A stretch of DNA of 64,000 bases, taken from positions 3,166,501 to 3,230,500 of the forward strand of contig NZ_WVRN01000001.1 of NCBI RefSeq assembly GCF_013112245.1, given 5' to 3'. Shown here one piece after another: positions 50,773 to 59,508 of this stretch (positions are counted from its first letter, which is position 1; the number at the start of each line of letters is the position of its first letter). The stretch comes from Ruegeria sp. HKCCD4315 (GTDB lineage: Bacteria; Pseudomonadota; Alphaproteobacteria; Rhodobacterales; Rhodobacteraceae). The position numbers and the translations under genes are program-made. Below the pieces are notes generated by a model, which was not told the DNA's origin, searched no databases, and saw only the letters and a list, made by a program, of their open reading frames with translations.

Positions 50773-51381
50773 TCAGTCGGACAGCGCAAGTTTCACCCCC
50801 AGCGCGCCAAAGGCCGTTGCAAAACACCGTTTGATCCAGGCCATCACTGACGGGCGGTGGATTATGTAGTCCCGCGCCAAGGCCGCGCAGGCCCCGTAGG
50901 CGATGAAGACAACAAAGGTCATCGCCATGAAGGCAAGCGCGAGTTGCACCAAAGCCAGCCCTGCATGGTTTGTGCCGGCGGGCAAAAATTGCGGCAGGAA
51001 CGCGAGGAAGAACAACGATAGTTTGGGGTTCAACACGTTGATCAGCGTGCCGGTCGCCGCAATTCTAAGGTACCCTTTGGCTGATTTATTCGCGCTGACC
51101 TCCATCGCACCGCCCTCGCGGACAATCCCCCACGCCATATAGAACAGGTAGAGCACCCCAAGGTATTTGAGAACCTGAAAGGCCAGCGCACTTGTATGCA
51201 GCAGAGCGGCCAAGCCGATAATGCTGGCCACAGCGGCGGGTACGATTCCAAGCGTGCAGCCTGCTGCCGCCGCAATGCTGGCGCGAAATCCTCGGCCAAG
51301 CCCAATGGCCAGCGTGTAGATGACGCCGGTGCCCGGCAACAGCACGACGATCAAAGATGTAATGAAAAACTCAAGCGACAT
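50773..51381 (-). CDS. LysE family amino-acid/metabolite exporter
   Basis: 202 residues with six hydrophobic segments; the start PGTGVIYTLAIGLGRGFRASIAAAAGCTLG is the RhtB/LysE signature with the Pro-Gly turn. The middle segment has NPKLSLFFLAFLPQF. Such proteins export amino acids or homoserine lactones. It converges on fadH with 6 bases between stops. Confidence 0.9.
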   Translation of the reverse strand: MSLEFFITSLIVVLLPGTGVIYTLAIGLGRGFRASIAAAAGCTLGIVPAAVASIIGLAALLHTSALAFQVLKYLGVLYLFYMAWGIVREGGAMEVSANKSAKGYLRIAATGTLINVLNPKLSLFFLAFLPQFLPAGTNHAGLALVQLALAFMAMTFVVFIAYGACAALARDYIIHRPSVMAWIKRCFATAFGALGVKLALSD

Positions 51382-51448
51382 AGAACCCTCCGACCACTTG
51401 CCGGAGAGTTCCCCACATCAAACGGAAAGTAAACAGGCGTGCGGCCAC

Positions 51449-51889
51449 CTACTCAACGGTAATCGTAATCACCTCGGACACAATCGGTGGGTTATGTGGC
51501 ACGTGACCCGCGTCGCCCAATACCAGTTGCAGCGTGTGCTGACCTGCGGGCAGGTCCAGTGTCACCTCGGTCTGGCCGCCGCCAAAATGCATATGGTTGT
51601 CATCGGCAGGAAGGCCATAAGCCAGCTCATCCGCTCCATCCTCGCCCTCACCAATCGGGGGGCGGTTGAGCAACAGGTGGTGGTGGCCGGTGTTTTCCTT
51701 CTCGGTCCCGGCCGGGGCGACGCCCATTCCGCTGAGACCGAAGACAACCGTGACCGGTGATTGCACTGTGTCACCGTCAGATAGATTAACGAAATAAACC
51801 TTCGCGTCGGGGTTCGAAGGCGTCTCACCCCCGGCGTGTGCAAAGCCCGCAAAAAGGCAAAAGGCAGCGATGGTGAAAACGGTCTTCAT
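51449..51889 (-). CDS. DUF4399 domain-containing periplasmic protein
   Basis: 146 residues from the ATG at 51889, preceded by GGAGGAGA. A signal peptide is present (TVFTIAAFCLFAGFAHA). DUF4399 is recognised by VYFVNLSDGDTVQSPVTVVFGLSGMGVAPAG, TGHHHLLLNR, HMHFGGGQTEV and PAGQHTLQLVLGDAGHVPH. The many histidines of HHH, HMHFGGG and GHVPH suggest metal binding, perhaps copper; no partner genes are visible. Confidence 0.88.
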   Translation of the reverse strand: MKTVFTIAAFCLFAGFAHAGGETPSNPDAKVYFVNLSDGDTVQSPVTVVFGLSGMGVAPAGTEKENTGHHHLLLNRPPIGEGEDGADELAYGLPADDNHMHFGGGQTEVTLDLPAGQHTLQLVLGDAGHVPHNPPIVSEVITITVE

Positions 51890-52116
51890 GGTCTCCTCCC
51901 TTGTCACAAAAATGCCATCCTCAAGGTAACACATTAGGTCGCTGCGCCAAAAAACACAGCCAGACAGGGGCACAGGCGCATTTGGAAACCACTGTTTCTG
52001 CGTTTCCCATACGCAAACGATCCGATTCAAATCCCTGATATTATCCCATGTCTGCCGCGTTTCCGCCCAGATTCAGCGCCATAGTCAGAGAGGAAATCAA
52101 GATCTGGGGAACGAGT

Positions 52117-53022
52117 ATGGACCGACTGACTGAAATGGAAGCCTTCGCCAATGTGGTGGACCAAGGTGGCTTCACCGATGCGGCCAAAAAGATGGGCATC
52201 TCCAAATCCGCCGTGTCCAAACATGTCTCGAGCCTCGAAGCGCGTCTGGGGGCCCGGTTGCTGAACCGCACCACACGCCGGGTGTCGCCGACGGAAATCG
52301 GCCTTGCCTACTATGACCGCGCGCGGCGTGTTCTGAATGACGCGGGCGAAGCAGATTCGCTGGTTACGTCGATGCAATCGGCCCCATCGGGCCTGCTGCG
52401 CATCAGCGTTGCCACCGACTTCGGCGTGAATCACCTGTCCCCCGTTTTGTCCGAGTTCCTGGCCGCCTATCCCGACATCACAGTGAACATGGTTCTGAAC
52501 AACCGTTATGTCGAACTGATTTCCGAAGGATTTGACGTGGCCGTCCGCATCGGCGAGCTGGAAGACAGCACGCTGCGCGCCCGTAAGCTAACTGAAACCG
52601 TGAAACGCATGGTGGTTGCACCCAGCTATATTGAACGCTTCGGACGCCCGCAGAAGATCGATGATCTGAACGAACACAAGCTGCTGCACTATTCCAGCCA
52701 ATCCTCGGGCAACGTCTGGAAACTGACCGCGCCATCGGGTGAAAAACGCCAGGTGCGTACCGCGGGCTGGTTGAGCGTGAATGACGGGCAATCGCTGCTG
52801 AACGCGGCCATCTCGGGGCTGGGGATCGCTTACCTTCCCAGCTATCTTTATGCCGAAGCGTTAAAATCAGGACAGGTGGTCGACGCCATGCCATCTCTGC
52901 CGGACGAGGTTCAGGGCATCTATGCCGTCTACCCGCCTGGCCGCTTCACACAACCCAAAGTTCGGGCCTTCATCGACTTCCTGGTCAATTCCTACCACGA
53001 CAAAGGCCCGATGGACTGGTAA
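52117..53022 (+). CDS. LysR family transcriptional regulator (CrgA-like)
   Basis: 301 residues from the ATG at 52117. The N-terminal helix-turn-helix (MEAFANVVDQGGFTDAAKKMGISKSAVSKHVSSLE) and RLLNRTTRRVSPTEIG are typical of the CrgA/AaeR-like subgroup, followed by the effector domain. No target can be assigned; the divergent DUF4399 gene is 227 bases away. A good terminator follows. Confidence 0.92.
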   Translation: MDRLTEMEAFANVVDQGGFTDAAKKMGISKSAVSKHVSSLEARLGARLLNRTTRRVSPTEIGLAYYDRARRVLNDAGEADSLVTSMQSAPSGLLRISVATDFGVNHLSPVLSEFLAAYPDITVNMVLNNRYVELISEGFDVAVRIGELEDSTLRARKLTETVKRMVVAPSYIERFGRPQKIDDLNEHKLLHYSSQSSGNVWKLTAPSGEKRQVRTAGWLSVNDGQSLLNAAISGLGIAYLPSYLYAEALKSGQVVDAMPSLPDEVQGIYAVYPPGRFTQPKVRAFIDFLVNSYHDKGPMDW

Positions 53023-53045
53023 TTCTCCCTGAAGACCAACCTTAT

Positions 53046-53076
53046 GACCCGCATGTCAAAGTGCGGGTCTTTTTTT
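53046..53076 (+). terminator. Rho-independent terminator of the LysR gene
   Basis: GACCCGCA (53046-53053) pairs with TGCGGGTC (53062-53069) around an 8-base loop and seven T's follow. Confidence 0.88.
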
Positions 53077-53100
53077 GCCTTTAGGCTTGACCGTACCTGT

Positions 53101-54003
53101 TCAGTTGACCAGCAAAACCGCTTCGACCCGGCGGTTCAGGTCGCGCCCCTCGGGCGTCGCGTTGGACGTTATCGGAGCCAGATAGCCCACGCCCTGCGCC
53201 TCGATCCGCTCGGGGGCCACGCCATGCGCCTCGATCAATCGGGTGCGTACGGCCTCGGCCCGGCTTTTGCTGACAGAGATATTGGCCGACAGCGCGCCAG
53301 TGTCATCGGTATGCCCTACTAACGCAAGTCGCGTATCGGGGTTGTCAGACAGGTAACCGGCGACCAGAGTCAGCGAGGCGAACGGCCCTTCACCCAATGC
53401 CACCTCGCCGGTTGGAAAATGCAAATCATCCAGGATTACATGCCCTGCGCTTGTCAGAGCCTCCAGCAATCCGCCCGAGCCTTCGACGGCCTGTTCGACC
53501 AAAACCGGATCAGGGTCAGGCGCATCCTGCGGCGTTACGCGGATCAACTGTACGTAGCCATCTGGCGGGTTGCGGCTGACCAACAAGCTAAGCGCAACGG
53601 ACCCCTTGGTCGCTGAAAGGAAACGGTAATCCTGAATGGCGACATACATGTCTGGTGTCGGCACAACTTCCGTCCAGAAACGGAAATCGAAGCCGCCGCA
53701 TGCTTGCGCCTCGCACTCAAACAGGATCTTGTAGCCTTGCGCCTCGATCTGGTCGCGCAGCGGGGACAATAATTGCAGTGTCGTGCTGGAACCTGCCTGT
53801 AACCGCCACGTGAACCGCTCAACCCGACCTTCGATTGTGTCAGAAGGCACTGCCCCGTTCTCATAAGGCCCCGTCGGCAGGTCATAACTGTCCAACGGCG
53901 AGGTTCGGTCACTGATCTGGCGCGCACTGGTGGGCAGGGTCAGGTCCTGCGCCAGAACCGGCCCCGTCAGTAGCATTGATAAAAGGACAGCCGTACGGAT
54001 CAT
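53101..54003 (-). CDS. OmpA family protein
   Basis: 300 residues with a signal peptide (RTAVLLSMLLTGPVLAQ). The last 110 residues are the OmpA peptidoglycan-binding domain: FPTGEVALGEGPFASL, LVGHTDDTGALSANISVSKSRAEAV and the closing EGRDLNRRVEAVL. The middle (about 30-170) is a domain of unknown fold with two Cys forming a likely disulfide (CEAQAC). It overlaps the upstream AhpD-like gene by four bases; the four genes to 56017 form one operon. Confidence 0.88.
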   Translation of the reverse strand: MIRTAVLLSMLLTGPVLAQDLTLPTSARQISDRTSPLDSYDLPTGPYENGAVPSDTIEGRVERFTWRLQAGSSTTLQLLSPLRDQIEAQGYKILFECEAQACGGFDFRFWTEVVPTPDMYVAIQDYRFLSATKGSVALSLLVSRNPPDGYVQLIRVTPQDAPDPDPVLVEQAVEGSGGLLEALTSAGHVILDDLHFPTGEVALGEGPFASLTLVAGYLSDNPDTRLALVGHTDDTGALSANISVSKSRAEAVRTRLIEAHGVAPERIEAQGVGYLAPITSNATPEGRDLNRRVEAVLLVN

Positions 54004-54572
54004 CGAAACTGTGCGTGATATTCTTCGTTGGGTACCATTGCTGTCGCGCTGGCCACCCGGTTGGACATGTTGAAGAAACCGGTAACATTGGCAATGTCCC
54101 AGATGTCCCGGTCGGTGAACCCAACATCGCGCAGCTTCTGCCGGTCGGGTTCTTCGATCTCGGCGCTGGAGGTAGTCATCTTGGCAGCAAAATCCAGCAT
54201 CGCACGCTGACGTGGATCCAGCGGCGCAACGCGGTAATTCATCACCAGCATCTCACCCAGTTGCGGATTACCCGACAGCTGACGCACCGTCGCGCCATGT
54301 GCGACCAGACAGTAGAAGCACTTGTTGATCGACGATACCACCACCGCTATCATCTCGCGCTCCAGCTTGGACAAGCCGCTGTCGGCCAGCATCAGGTCAT
54401 TGTACATCGCTGTGAAGGCGTTCAGCTTGTCGATGTCGAATGCGTTGGCTTTCAATACGTTCGGCACCATTCCCAGCTTTTCGACACAGATATCAAAGTA
54501 TTTCTGCGTTTCCGGCGGCAGCGGATCGACCATGGGCAGGTTCAGCGCGGTGGGCATGTCTTTTTGTGTCAC
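54000..54572 (-). CDS. AhpD/carboxymuconolactone decarboxylase-like peroxidase-related protein
   Basis: 190 residues. The redox motif is Cys85-x-x-Cys88-x3-His92 (KCFYCLVAHG), after LEREMIAVVVSSIN, the AhpD pattern with a conserved Glu. This is the group annotated as uncharacterised peroxidase-related enzymes, close to alkylhydroperoxidase AhpD. The partner reductase is not in the window. Operon member between the OmpA-like and GNAT genes. Confidence 0.88.
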   Translation of the reverse strand: MTQKDMPTALNLPMVDPLPPETQKYFDICVEKLGMVPNVLKANAFDIDKLNAFTAMYNDLMLADSGLSKLEREMIAVVVSSINKCFYCLVAHGATVRQLSGNPQLGEMLVMNYRVAPLDPRQRAMLDFAAKMTTSSAEIEEPDRQKLRDVGFTDRDIWDIANVTGFFNMSNRVASATAMVPNEEYHAQFR

Positions 54573-54587
54573 GGCAGCCTCTTCAGT

Positions 54588-55298
54588 TCACTCAAGGTGA
54601 CGGTAATGGTATTCGCCTGCAAGCTCCATCCCGAGCGCGCGATAAAGGCCATTGGCACCTGCATTGGCTTTGGTGCAGATCACGCTGAGGGTCTGCGCGC
54701 CATTATCCCGCGCCCAGATTGCCGCCGCGCGCATGGTCCAGTGGCCCAGACCTTGGCGGCGATGATCGGGCAGAATTTCAAGCGCGTGGACCATCGCAAC
54801 ATCCCCGTGCATCGCGACAAATGCCACGCCGCTGGGTTTATCGTTATGGCGCAGCAACAGGCTGGTCTTGGGACCTTTCGCGCGCGCCATGACCGCTTGC
54901 CGTTCTGCGCCTATCCCAGCCGAAGACCAGATTTCGCGCATGATCTCAAGCGGCTCCCAGACCGAAAAGACCATGATCGGAGGGATCGGTTGATCTGTCA
55001 GCAGGTCGACCGGACAGGCATAGATGTTGACCGGGTCCAGAACGCTGTACCCCCGATCAGCCAGTTTTGTATCCAGCGCCTCATCACCCGGACGCAGGCA
55101 GAAAATGCGTTTCTGTCCCATGGCCAGCATTGCAGCCTCGGCGGCGTCAATATCCGCGTCTGTTGCAGGACCCAGCGCATTGGCCGCAGAAACACGTGAC
55201 CCGCCACCCCGCCCTTCGCGCAGTTGGAACGGGCCAAGCGCCTTATAGCCTGCGGCAGGCCATGTGCCGTCGACAATATCCGCCCAGTTCAAGCTCAA
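54588..55298 (-). CDS. GNAT family N-acetyltransferase
   Basis: 236 residues. The C-terminal 110 residues hold the acetyl-CoA site HALEILPDHRRQGLGHWTMRAAAIWA (motif R-R-Q-G-L-G) and VICTKANAGANGLYRALGM. The N-terminal 110 residues form a second, more divergent GNAT-like or accessory part. Substrate unknown. It is coupled by a four-base overlap to the molybdopterin-binding-like gene upstream. Confidence 0.87.
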   Translation of the reverse strand: MSLNWADIVDGTWPAAGYKALGPFQLREGRGGGSRVSAANALGPATDADIDAAEAAMLAMGQKRIFCLRPGDEALDTKLADRGYSVLDPVNIYACPVDLLTDQPIPPIMVFSVWEPLEIMREIWSSAGIGAERQAVMARAKGPKTSLLLRHNDKPSGVAFVAMHGDVAMVHALEILPDHRRQGLGHWTMRAAAIWARDNGAQTLSVICTKANAGANGLYRALGMELAGEYHYRHLE

Positions 55299-56017
55299 AG
55301 TTGCAACTCTTTCGCCAGACGGGTCATCGCCGCATCAATCCGCCCTCCGTCAGTGCCTCGTATCACGACGTTGGCACCGAAGGCTCCGTTGATCTGGAAC
55401 GGATAACAGCCGATGGACAGGTCGCTGAACTCTTCGGCCAAGGCGGACAGGTTTGTGGCAATATCGCCCTCGCCCCGATCCACGCGCAGAGTTTGCGACA
55501 GCAAGGGGTTGCCTCCGGTTAACGTTGGCAGAACACTGGCCACCATCGCCTGAAACACCGAAGGCACACCGGCCATCACATGCACGTTCACAAGAGTAAA
55601 GCCCGGTGCAGTCGAGACCGGATTGTCGATCAGCGCCGCACCATCGGGAATGCGGGCCATGCGCAGTCGGGCGGCGTTCAGTTCCAACCCCGATTTGTCG
55701 TAATGCGCCTGCAACAATGCCCGCGCGTCATCCCTGATATCAATCGGCGTATTGAAGGTCCGCGCGATGCAATCGGCGGTTATATCATCATGGGTCGGAC
55801 CAATGCCGCCACTGGTAAAGACGGTGTCATAGGCATCAGACAATGCCTTAACCGCCCCTTCGATGGCAGGGGCGTCATCGCTGACAATGCGCACTTCTTT
55901 CAGGTCGATGCCATGTTTCGTCAGCTCCTGCGCCAGAAAATGCATATTCGCATCACGGGTGCGGCCGGACAGGATTTCATCCCCGATCACCAGCATCGCT
56001 GCGGTTGGATTGGCCAT
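55295..56017 (-). CDS. Competence/damage-inducible-type protein, molybdopterin-binding (MoaB/CinA N-terminal) domain
   Basis: 240 residues. The MoCF domain shows MLVIGDEILSGRTRDANMHFLAQ near the N-terminus and TSGGIGPTHDDITADCIA around residue 70. The protein lacks the C-terminal deamidase domain of full CinA. By family it may hydrolyse ADP-ribose or FAD/nicotinamide adducts, or be a molybdopterin-type enzyme; the role is not established. It heads a minus-strand operon of four genes and diverges from sfsA. Confidence 0.88.
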   Translation of the reverse strand: MANPTAAMLVIGDEILSGRTRDANMHFLAQELTKHGIDLKEVRIVSDDAPAIEGAVKALSDAYDTVFTSGGIGPTHDDITADCIARTFNTPIDIRDDARALLQAHYDKSGLELNAARLRMARIPDGAALIDNPVSTAPGFTLVNVHVMAGVPSVFQAMVASVLPTLTGGNPLLSQTLRVDRGEGDIATNLSALAEEFSDLSIGCYPFQINGAFGANVVIRGTDGGRIDAAMTRLAKELQL

Positions 56018-56067
56018 GGCGCTCTCCCCTCTTGATCGTTCTCAGGGGCAGGTATAGGCCCTGAACC

Positions 56068-56763
56068 ATGCGTTTTGAAACCCCTCTTGTCCCCGCCCGC
56101 CTGATCCGTCGCTACAAACGCTTTCTGGCTGATTGCACGCTGGAAGACGGGCATGAGGTTACAGCCCATTGCGCCAATCCGGGATCGATGATGGGGCTTG
56201 CCGAACCGGGCGAGAAAATCTGGCTGGAACCCAATGACGACCCGAAGAAAAAGTTGAAATACGGCTGGCGACTGGTGGATCACGAAAACGGGCATTTCAC
56301 TGGCGTTGACACCTCGGTTCCCAATCGCGCCTTAAGGGCAGCGCTTGAAGCTGGTGAGATCGCAGAACTGGCCGCCTATGACACCGTCCGGCCCGAGGTG
56401 AAATACGGCGAAAACAGCCGCATCGATTTCCTACTGACCGGGCCGGGCCTGCCCCACGCCTATGTCGAGGTCAAAAGCGTGACCCTCTCGCGCCAGCCCG
56501 GCCTGGCCGAGTTTCCCGACAGTGTCACGGCGCGCGGCACCAAGCATCTGGGCGAGCTGGCAGCAATGGCCGCGCAAGGACACCGCGCGATCATGCTGTA
56601 TCTGGTACAACGCACCGATTGCGACCAGTTTGCACTGGCGGCTGATATTGACCCGGCCTATGCGGCGGCGTTTGAATCAGCACAGGCGCAGGGGGTGGAA
56701 CGGTTGGTGTATGGGACAGAGATTTCACCTTTGGGTGTCGCAGTCTTACCCAAACAGATCTAG
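56068..56763 (+). CDS. sfsA: Sugar fermentation stimulation protein SfsA
   Basis: 231 residues. Typical segments are LVPARLIRRYKRFLADC, ANPGSMMGLAEPG, RPEVKYGENSRIDFLL and YVEVKSVTLS, which together place conserved Asp, Glu and Lys in a PD-(D/E)xK nuclease-like arrangement. Its cellular function is not clear; it was described as a DNA-binding stimulator of maltose genes. It is the first plus-strand gene after the operon above. Confidence 0.95.
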   Translation: MRFETPLVPARLIRRYKRFLADCTLEDGHEVTAHCANPGSMMGLAEPGEKIWLEPNDDPKKKLKYGWRLVDHENGHFTGVDTSVPNRALRAALEAGEIAELAAYDTVRPEVKYGENSRIDFLLTGPGLPHAYVEVKSVTLSRQPGLAEFPDSVTARGTKHLGELAAMAAQGHRAIMLYLVQRTDCDQFALAADIDPAYAAAFESAQAQGVERLVYGTEISPLGVAVLPKQI

Positions 56764-56930
56764 AGCCCATTCAGCAGCACCCTCGAGAAACAAGAAAGCC
56801 TGGCGTCTCGGGTCAAACCTAAAGCTCACTATATATATTCTTAAAACGGTATTTGTTGATTCATATCAAGGTTAATTAGCGCACAAAAAGCTTTGCTACT
56901 CAGCACGACAATTTCGGGGGGAGATTTGTC

Positions 56931-57305
56931 ATGCGATACAAAGCTATTGGTATGACCGTTCTGTGCGCCGCACTCCTATACACGGCCTCTTGCTCGGGCA
57001 TGAGTTACGCGATGAAGACATATGGCGACGTCGACCCAATAAACTTCGAAGCCTATGGCAGAACCTGGCGCATCTTCGACAAGCCTGAAAGCGGCTTGAT
57101 TATGCTGACGCCCAGCTTGGGAGATGCGGCATTGGCAGGTGCCGCCGAAGGGGCAACATTCGGCTTGGCTGGCAGTATGGACCCCACGCAGTTGGTCTTT
57201 CAATCGGCAGCGGCAGAATACCTGAAGTCAACCGGCAGAACATGTGACATCCGTTCTGCCCGACTGGTCATCGACCCTCAGTGGGAGTTCACCTATACCT
57301 GCTGA
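56931..57305 (+). CDS. Small exported protein of unknown function, possible lipoprotein
   Basis: 124 residues. The N-terminus MTVLCAALLYTASCSG has a signal peptide with a possible lipobox (TASC). The mature part includes the segments YGRTWRIFDKPESGLIMLTPSLGDAA, a Gly/Ala-rich stretch (LAGAAEGATFGLAGS) and two cysteines near the end (TGRTCDIRSARLVIDPQWEFTYTC). I do not recognise the family. GGGGGGAG precedes the ATG. It lies in a local AT-richer stretch between sfsA and map together with another orphan lipoprotein. Confidence 0.7.
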   Translation: MRYKAIGMTVLCAALLYTASCSGMSYAMKTYGDVDPINFEAYGRTWRIFDKPESGLIMLTPSLGDAALAGAAEGATFGLAGSMDPTQLVFQSAAAEYLKSTGRTCDIRSARLVIDPQWEFTYTC

Positions 57306-57351
57306 GCCTTCGCGAAACTGTCGCCTTTTGTCAGAAATCACGGAGTTCAGC

Positions 57352-57702
57352 ATGCCAAAAAACTTAATCACATTGGCAGTCCTTCTCGCCGTCACCGCGT
57401 GCGCGGAACAACCAAGTTCGATTGCACCGGTTCCAATAGGGGATGTCTATAGCGACGTTTCCTGCGCGAAGGCACGACAACTCTACCAACAAGAGGTCGC
57501 CAGAGTACCCGCCTTGGTTTCCGCCCAGAAACAAGCGGTTGCTGGTGACGCTGTTGGTGTGCTGTTGATCGGAGTTCCCGTATCCAGTTTGTCGGGAGAT
57601 GACTTGGAAGGCGAAATAGCCGCGACCAAGGGTAAATTGATAGCACTGTCCGCTCGTTTGGAAGTTTGTGGCACTCCGCCCCCCAAAATAGCGTGGGATT
57701 GA
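57352..57702 (+). CDS. Small lipoprotein of unknown function
   Basis: 116 residues from the ATG at 57352, which has CGGAG 7 bases upstream. The lipobox VTAC follows a short hydrophobic stretch. The mature part has two cysteines (DVSCAKARQLYQQEV and LEVCGTPPP) that could form a disulfide, and a central helical segment with hydrophobic repeats. No family recognised. Only 46 bases after the preceding orphan gene, so the two are probably co-transcribed. Confidence 0.72.
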   Translation: MPKNLITLAVLLAVTACAEQPSSIAPVPIGDVYSDVSCAKARQLYQQEVARVPALVSAQKQAVAGDAVGVLLIGVPVSSLSGDDLEGEIAATKGKLIALSARLEVCGTPPPKIAWD

Positions 57703-57867
57703 GCCTGTTGCGACATAGGGTCGTAAAGACGACATGAACTAGCGGCTGTTGAAACCGATAAGCCGTCGAACTACTTCGCTCAAGGAGTGTGACCCTGCGC
57801 CCTCTGGTACTTTCTGCACAAGCAGCGTAAAAGGAATGCTGCGCGAAACATTTGGAGCTTAGCGTCG

Positions 57868-58680
57868 ATGAAAGAACATCGTGGCCGCCTGACCAAAGAC
57901 GGCATCCGCATCTATGAACAAAGCGACTTTGCCGGAATGCACGCGGCAGGGGCTTTGGCGGCACGCATTCTGGATGATATTGCAGAACACGTTTTTCCCG
58001 GCCAGACGACTGGCGCGATTGACGGGCTGATCACTCAGATGGTTGAAGACGCAGGCGCAACTTCGGCCACGATTGGGTACAAAGGCTATCAGCACGCCAG
58101 CTGCATCAGCGTTAATCACGTCGTTTGCCATGGTATTCCGGGTGAAAAAAAGCTGAAGGATGGCGACATCCTGAACATTGACGTGACTGTCATCGTCGAT
58201 GGCTGGTTTGGCGACACCTCGCGCATGTATGTGGCCGGGAAACTGCCCCGCAAGGCAGAACGGCTGATCCAAGTAACCCATGACGCGCTGTTCAAGGGCA
58301 TCGAGATGGTCAAGCCCGGCAACACTTTTGGCGATATCGGCCACGCCATTCAGGCTTATGTCGAAGCGCACCGGATGAGTGTTGTACGCGATTTTTGTGG
58401 ACATGGTCTGGGCCGCGTGTTCCACGCGCCGCCCAACGTTCTGCACTATGGCCGTCCGGGCACTGGCGCGGTTCTGGAAGAGGGTATGTTCTTTACCATC
58501 GAACCGATGGTCAATCTGGGCCGTCCTGAAACCAAGACGCTGGCCGATGACTGGACAGCTGTGACCCGCGACAAGTCACTGTCGGCACAGTTCGAGCATT
58601 CGGTGGGTGTTACGGCGGATGGGGTCGAGATTTTTACACTCTCGCCGGGCGACAAGTTCCACCCGACCTATTCCTCCTGA
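57868..58680 (+). CDS. map: Type I methionine aminopeptidase
   Basis: 270 residues. Metal ligands can be read in NIDVTVIVDGWFGDTS (two Asp), GHGLGR (His), TIEPM (Glu) and QFEHSV (Glu), plus the substrate His in YQHASCISVNHVVCHG. It removes the initiator methionine from new proteins. The start has a GGAG site about 12 bases upstream and a 165-base gap before it. Its last 13 bases overlap a small minus-strand gene. Confidence 0.96.
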   Translation: MKEHRGRLTKDGIRIYEQSDFAGMHAAGALAARILDDIAEHVFPGQTTGAIDGLITQMVEDAGATSATIGYKGYQHASCISVNHVVCHGIPGEKKLKDGDILNIDVTVIVDGWFGDTSRMYVAGKLPRKAERLIQVTHDALFKGIEMVKPGNTFGDIGHAIQAYVEAHRMSVVRDFCGHGLGRVFHAPPNVLHYGRPGTGAVLEEGMFFTIEPMVNLGRPETKTLADDWTAVTRDKSLSAQFEHSVGVTADGVEIFTLSPGDKFHPTYSS

Positions 58681-58847
58681 TCGGCAGCCTGTTCGCGCGT
58701 CACTTTCAGCAGCATTGTCTCTGCCCCCCAAGGCGTCACCGCGTCGTGGATAAAAACCGGCGCGCGCATCGGCTTGCGCTCGGGCCCGGTTGAGGCTTCG
58801 GCGTCGCGGGCAAACGTCCAGCTAAAGGGTGTAAGGGCGCGGTCCAT
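58668..58847 (-). CDS. Small 59-residue protein of unknown function
   Basis: An ATG at 58847 opens 59 codons to a TAG at 58668, too short for usual gene-length cut-offs. The product starts DRALTPFSWTFARDAEAS, continues with KPMRAPVFIHDAVTPWGAET and ends with MLLKVTREQAADQEE; it is charged, without signal peptide. A TAA three codons upstream leaves no other in-frame ATG. It begins 19 bases after the HAD gene's stop on the same strand, so translational coupling explains the weak ribosome site. It fills the gap between map and the HAD gene and I therefore think it is real. Function not recognised. Confidence 0.65.
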   Translation of the reverse strand: MDRALTPFSWTFARDAEASTGPERKPMRAPVFIHDAVTPWGAETMLLKVTREQAADQEE

Positions 58848-58866
58848 GACCGCACGTTAGCACAAT

Positions 58867-59508
58867 TCAGGCTCTGAGTCCCAAAAGCCGGTGCACCTGT
58901 GCCATATCCGTGATGACTTCGGCACCCAGATCAGCCAAGCTGTCGCCGCCTCCGTGCGGGGCATAGGCCAAACAGCGCATGTCTGCCCGCACGGCCGCTG
59001 TTACACCATTCTGGCTGTCTTCAATAACCACAGGGGAATTTGCTTCAAAGCGCTGAGCGGCCAGCTTGAACATCTTTGGGTCCGGTTTGCCAGTTCCCAG
59101 AACATGAGCCGAGAACATAACGTCCTTAAACCGGTCCCAAATCCCATTCTGACCCAGAGTGATCTTCATCTTGTCCGGGCTGCCGTTTGACGCAACGCAG
59201 AACGGGATGCCGTTTTGATCCAGTGCCGCCAACAATTCGGAAACACCAGGCACCAAAGGTACCCCTTTGCGCAGGCGGTCATAGGTTTCAGCATAGATCT
59301 GATCCACCCAGCCCTCGGGTAGATCGGCACCCATGCTGCGTGCCTTGTCGCGTACTCCAACCATCGTTCCGCCTACAAACAGCGACATGCATTCAGGCAA
59401 TGTCAGGTGCAGGCCATAACCAGCCAGATTGCCCATCAGCACCTGGTTCGAGATCACTTCGCTGTCGACCAGAACGCCATCGCAATCGAAAATCACCAGA
59501 TCATGCAT
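58867..59508 (-). CDS. HAD superfamily hydrolase, beta-phosphoglucomutase/phosphatase subgroup
   Basis: 213 residues. HAD motifs: I DCDGVLVDSE (nucleophile Asp), II VASNGSPDKM, III the lysine in GTGKPDPKMFKLA, IV VIEDSQNGVTAA. A helical cap domain lies between motifs I and II. It probably dephosphorylates a small sugar phosphate or nucleotide. It overlaps rsmD by eight bases and shares its transcript with the small gene downstream. Confidence 0.92.
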   Translation of the reverse strand: MHDLVIFDCDGVLVDSEVISNQVLMGNLAGYGLHLTLPECMSLFVGGTMVGVRDKARSMGADLPEGWVDQIYAETYDRLRKGVPLVPGVSELLAALDQNGIPFCVASNGSPDKMKITLGQNGIWDRFKDVMFSAHVLGTGKPDPKMFKLAAQRFEANSPVVIEDSQNGVTAAVRADMRCLAYAPHGGGDSLADLGAEVITDMAQVHRLLGLRA

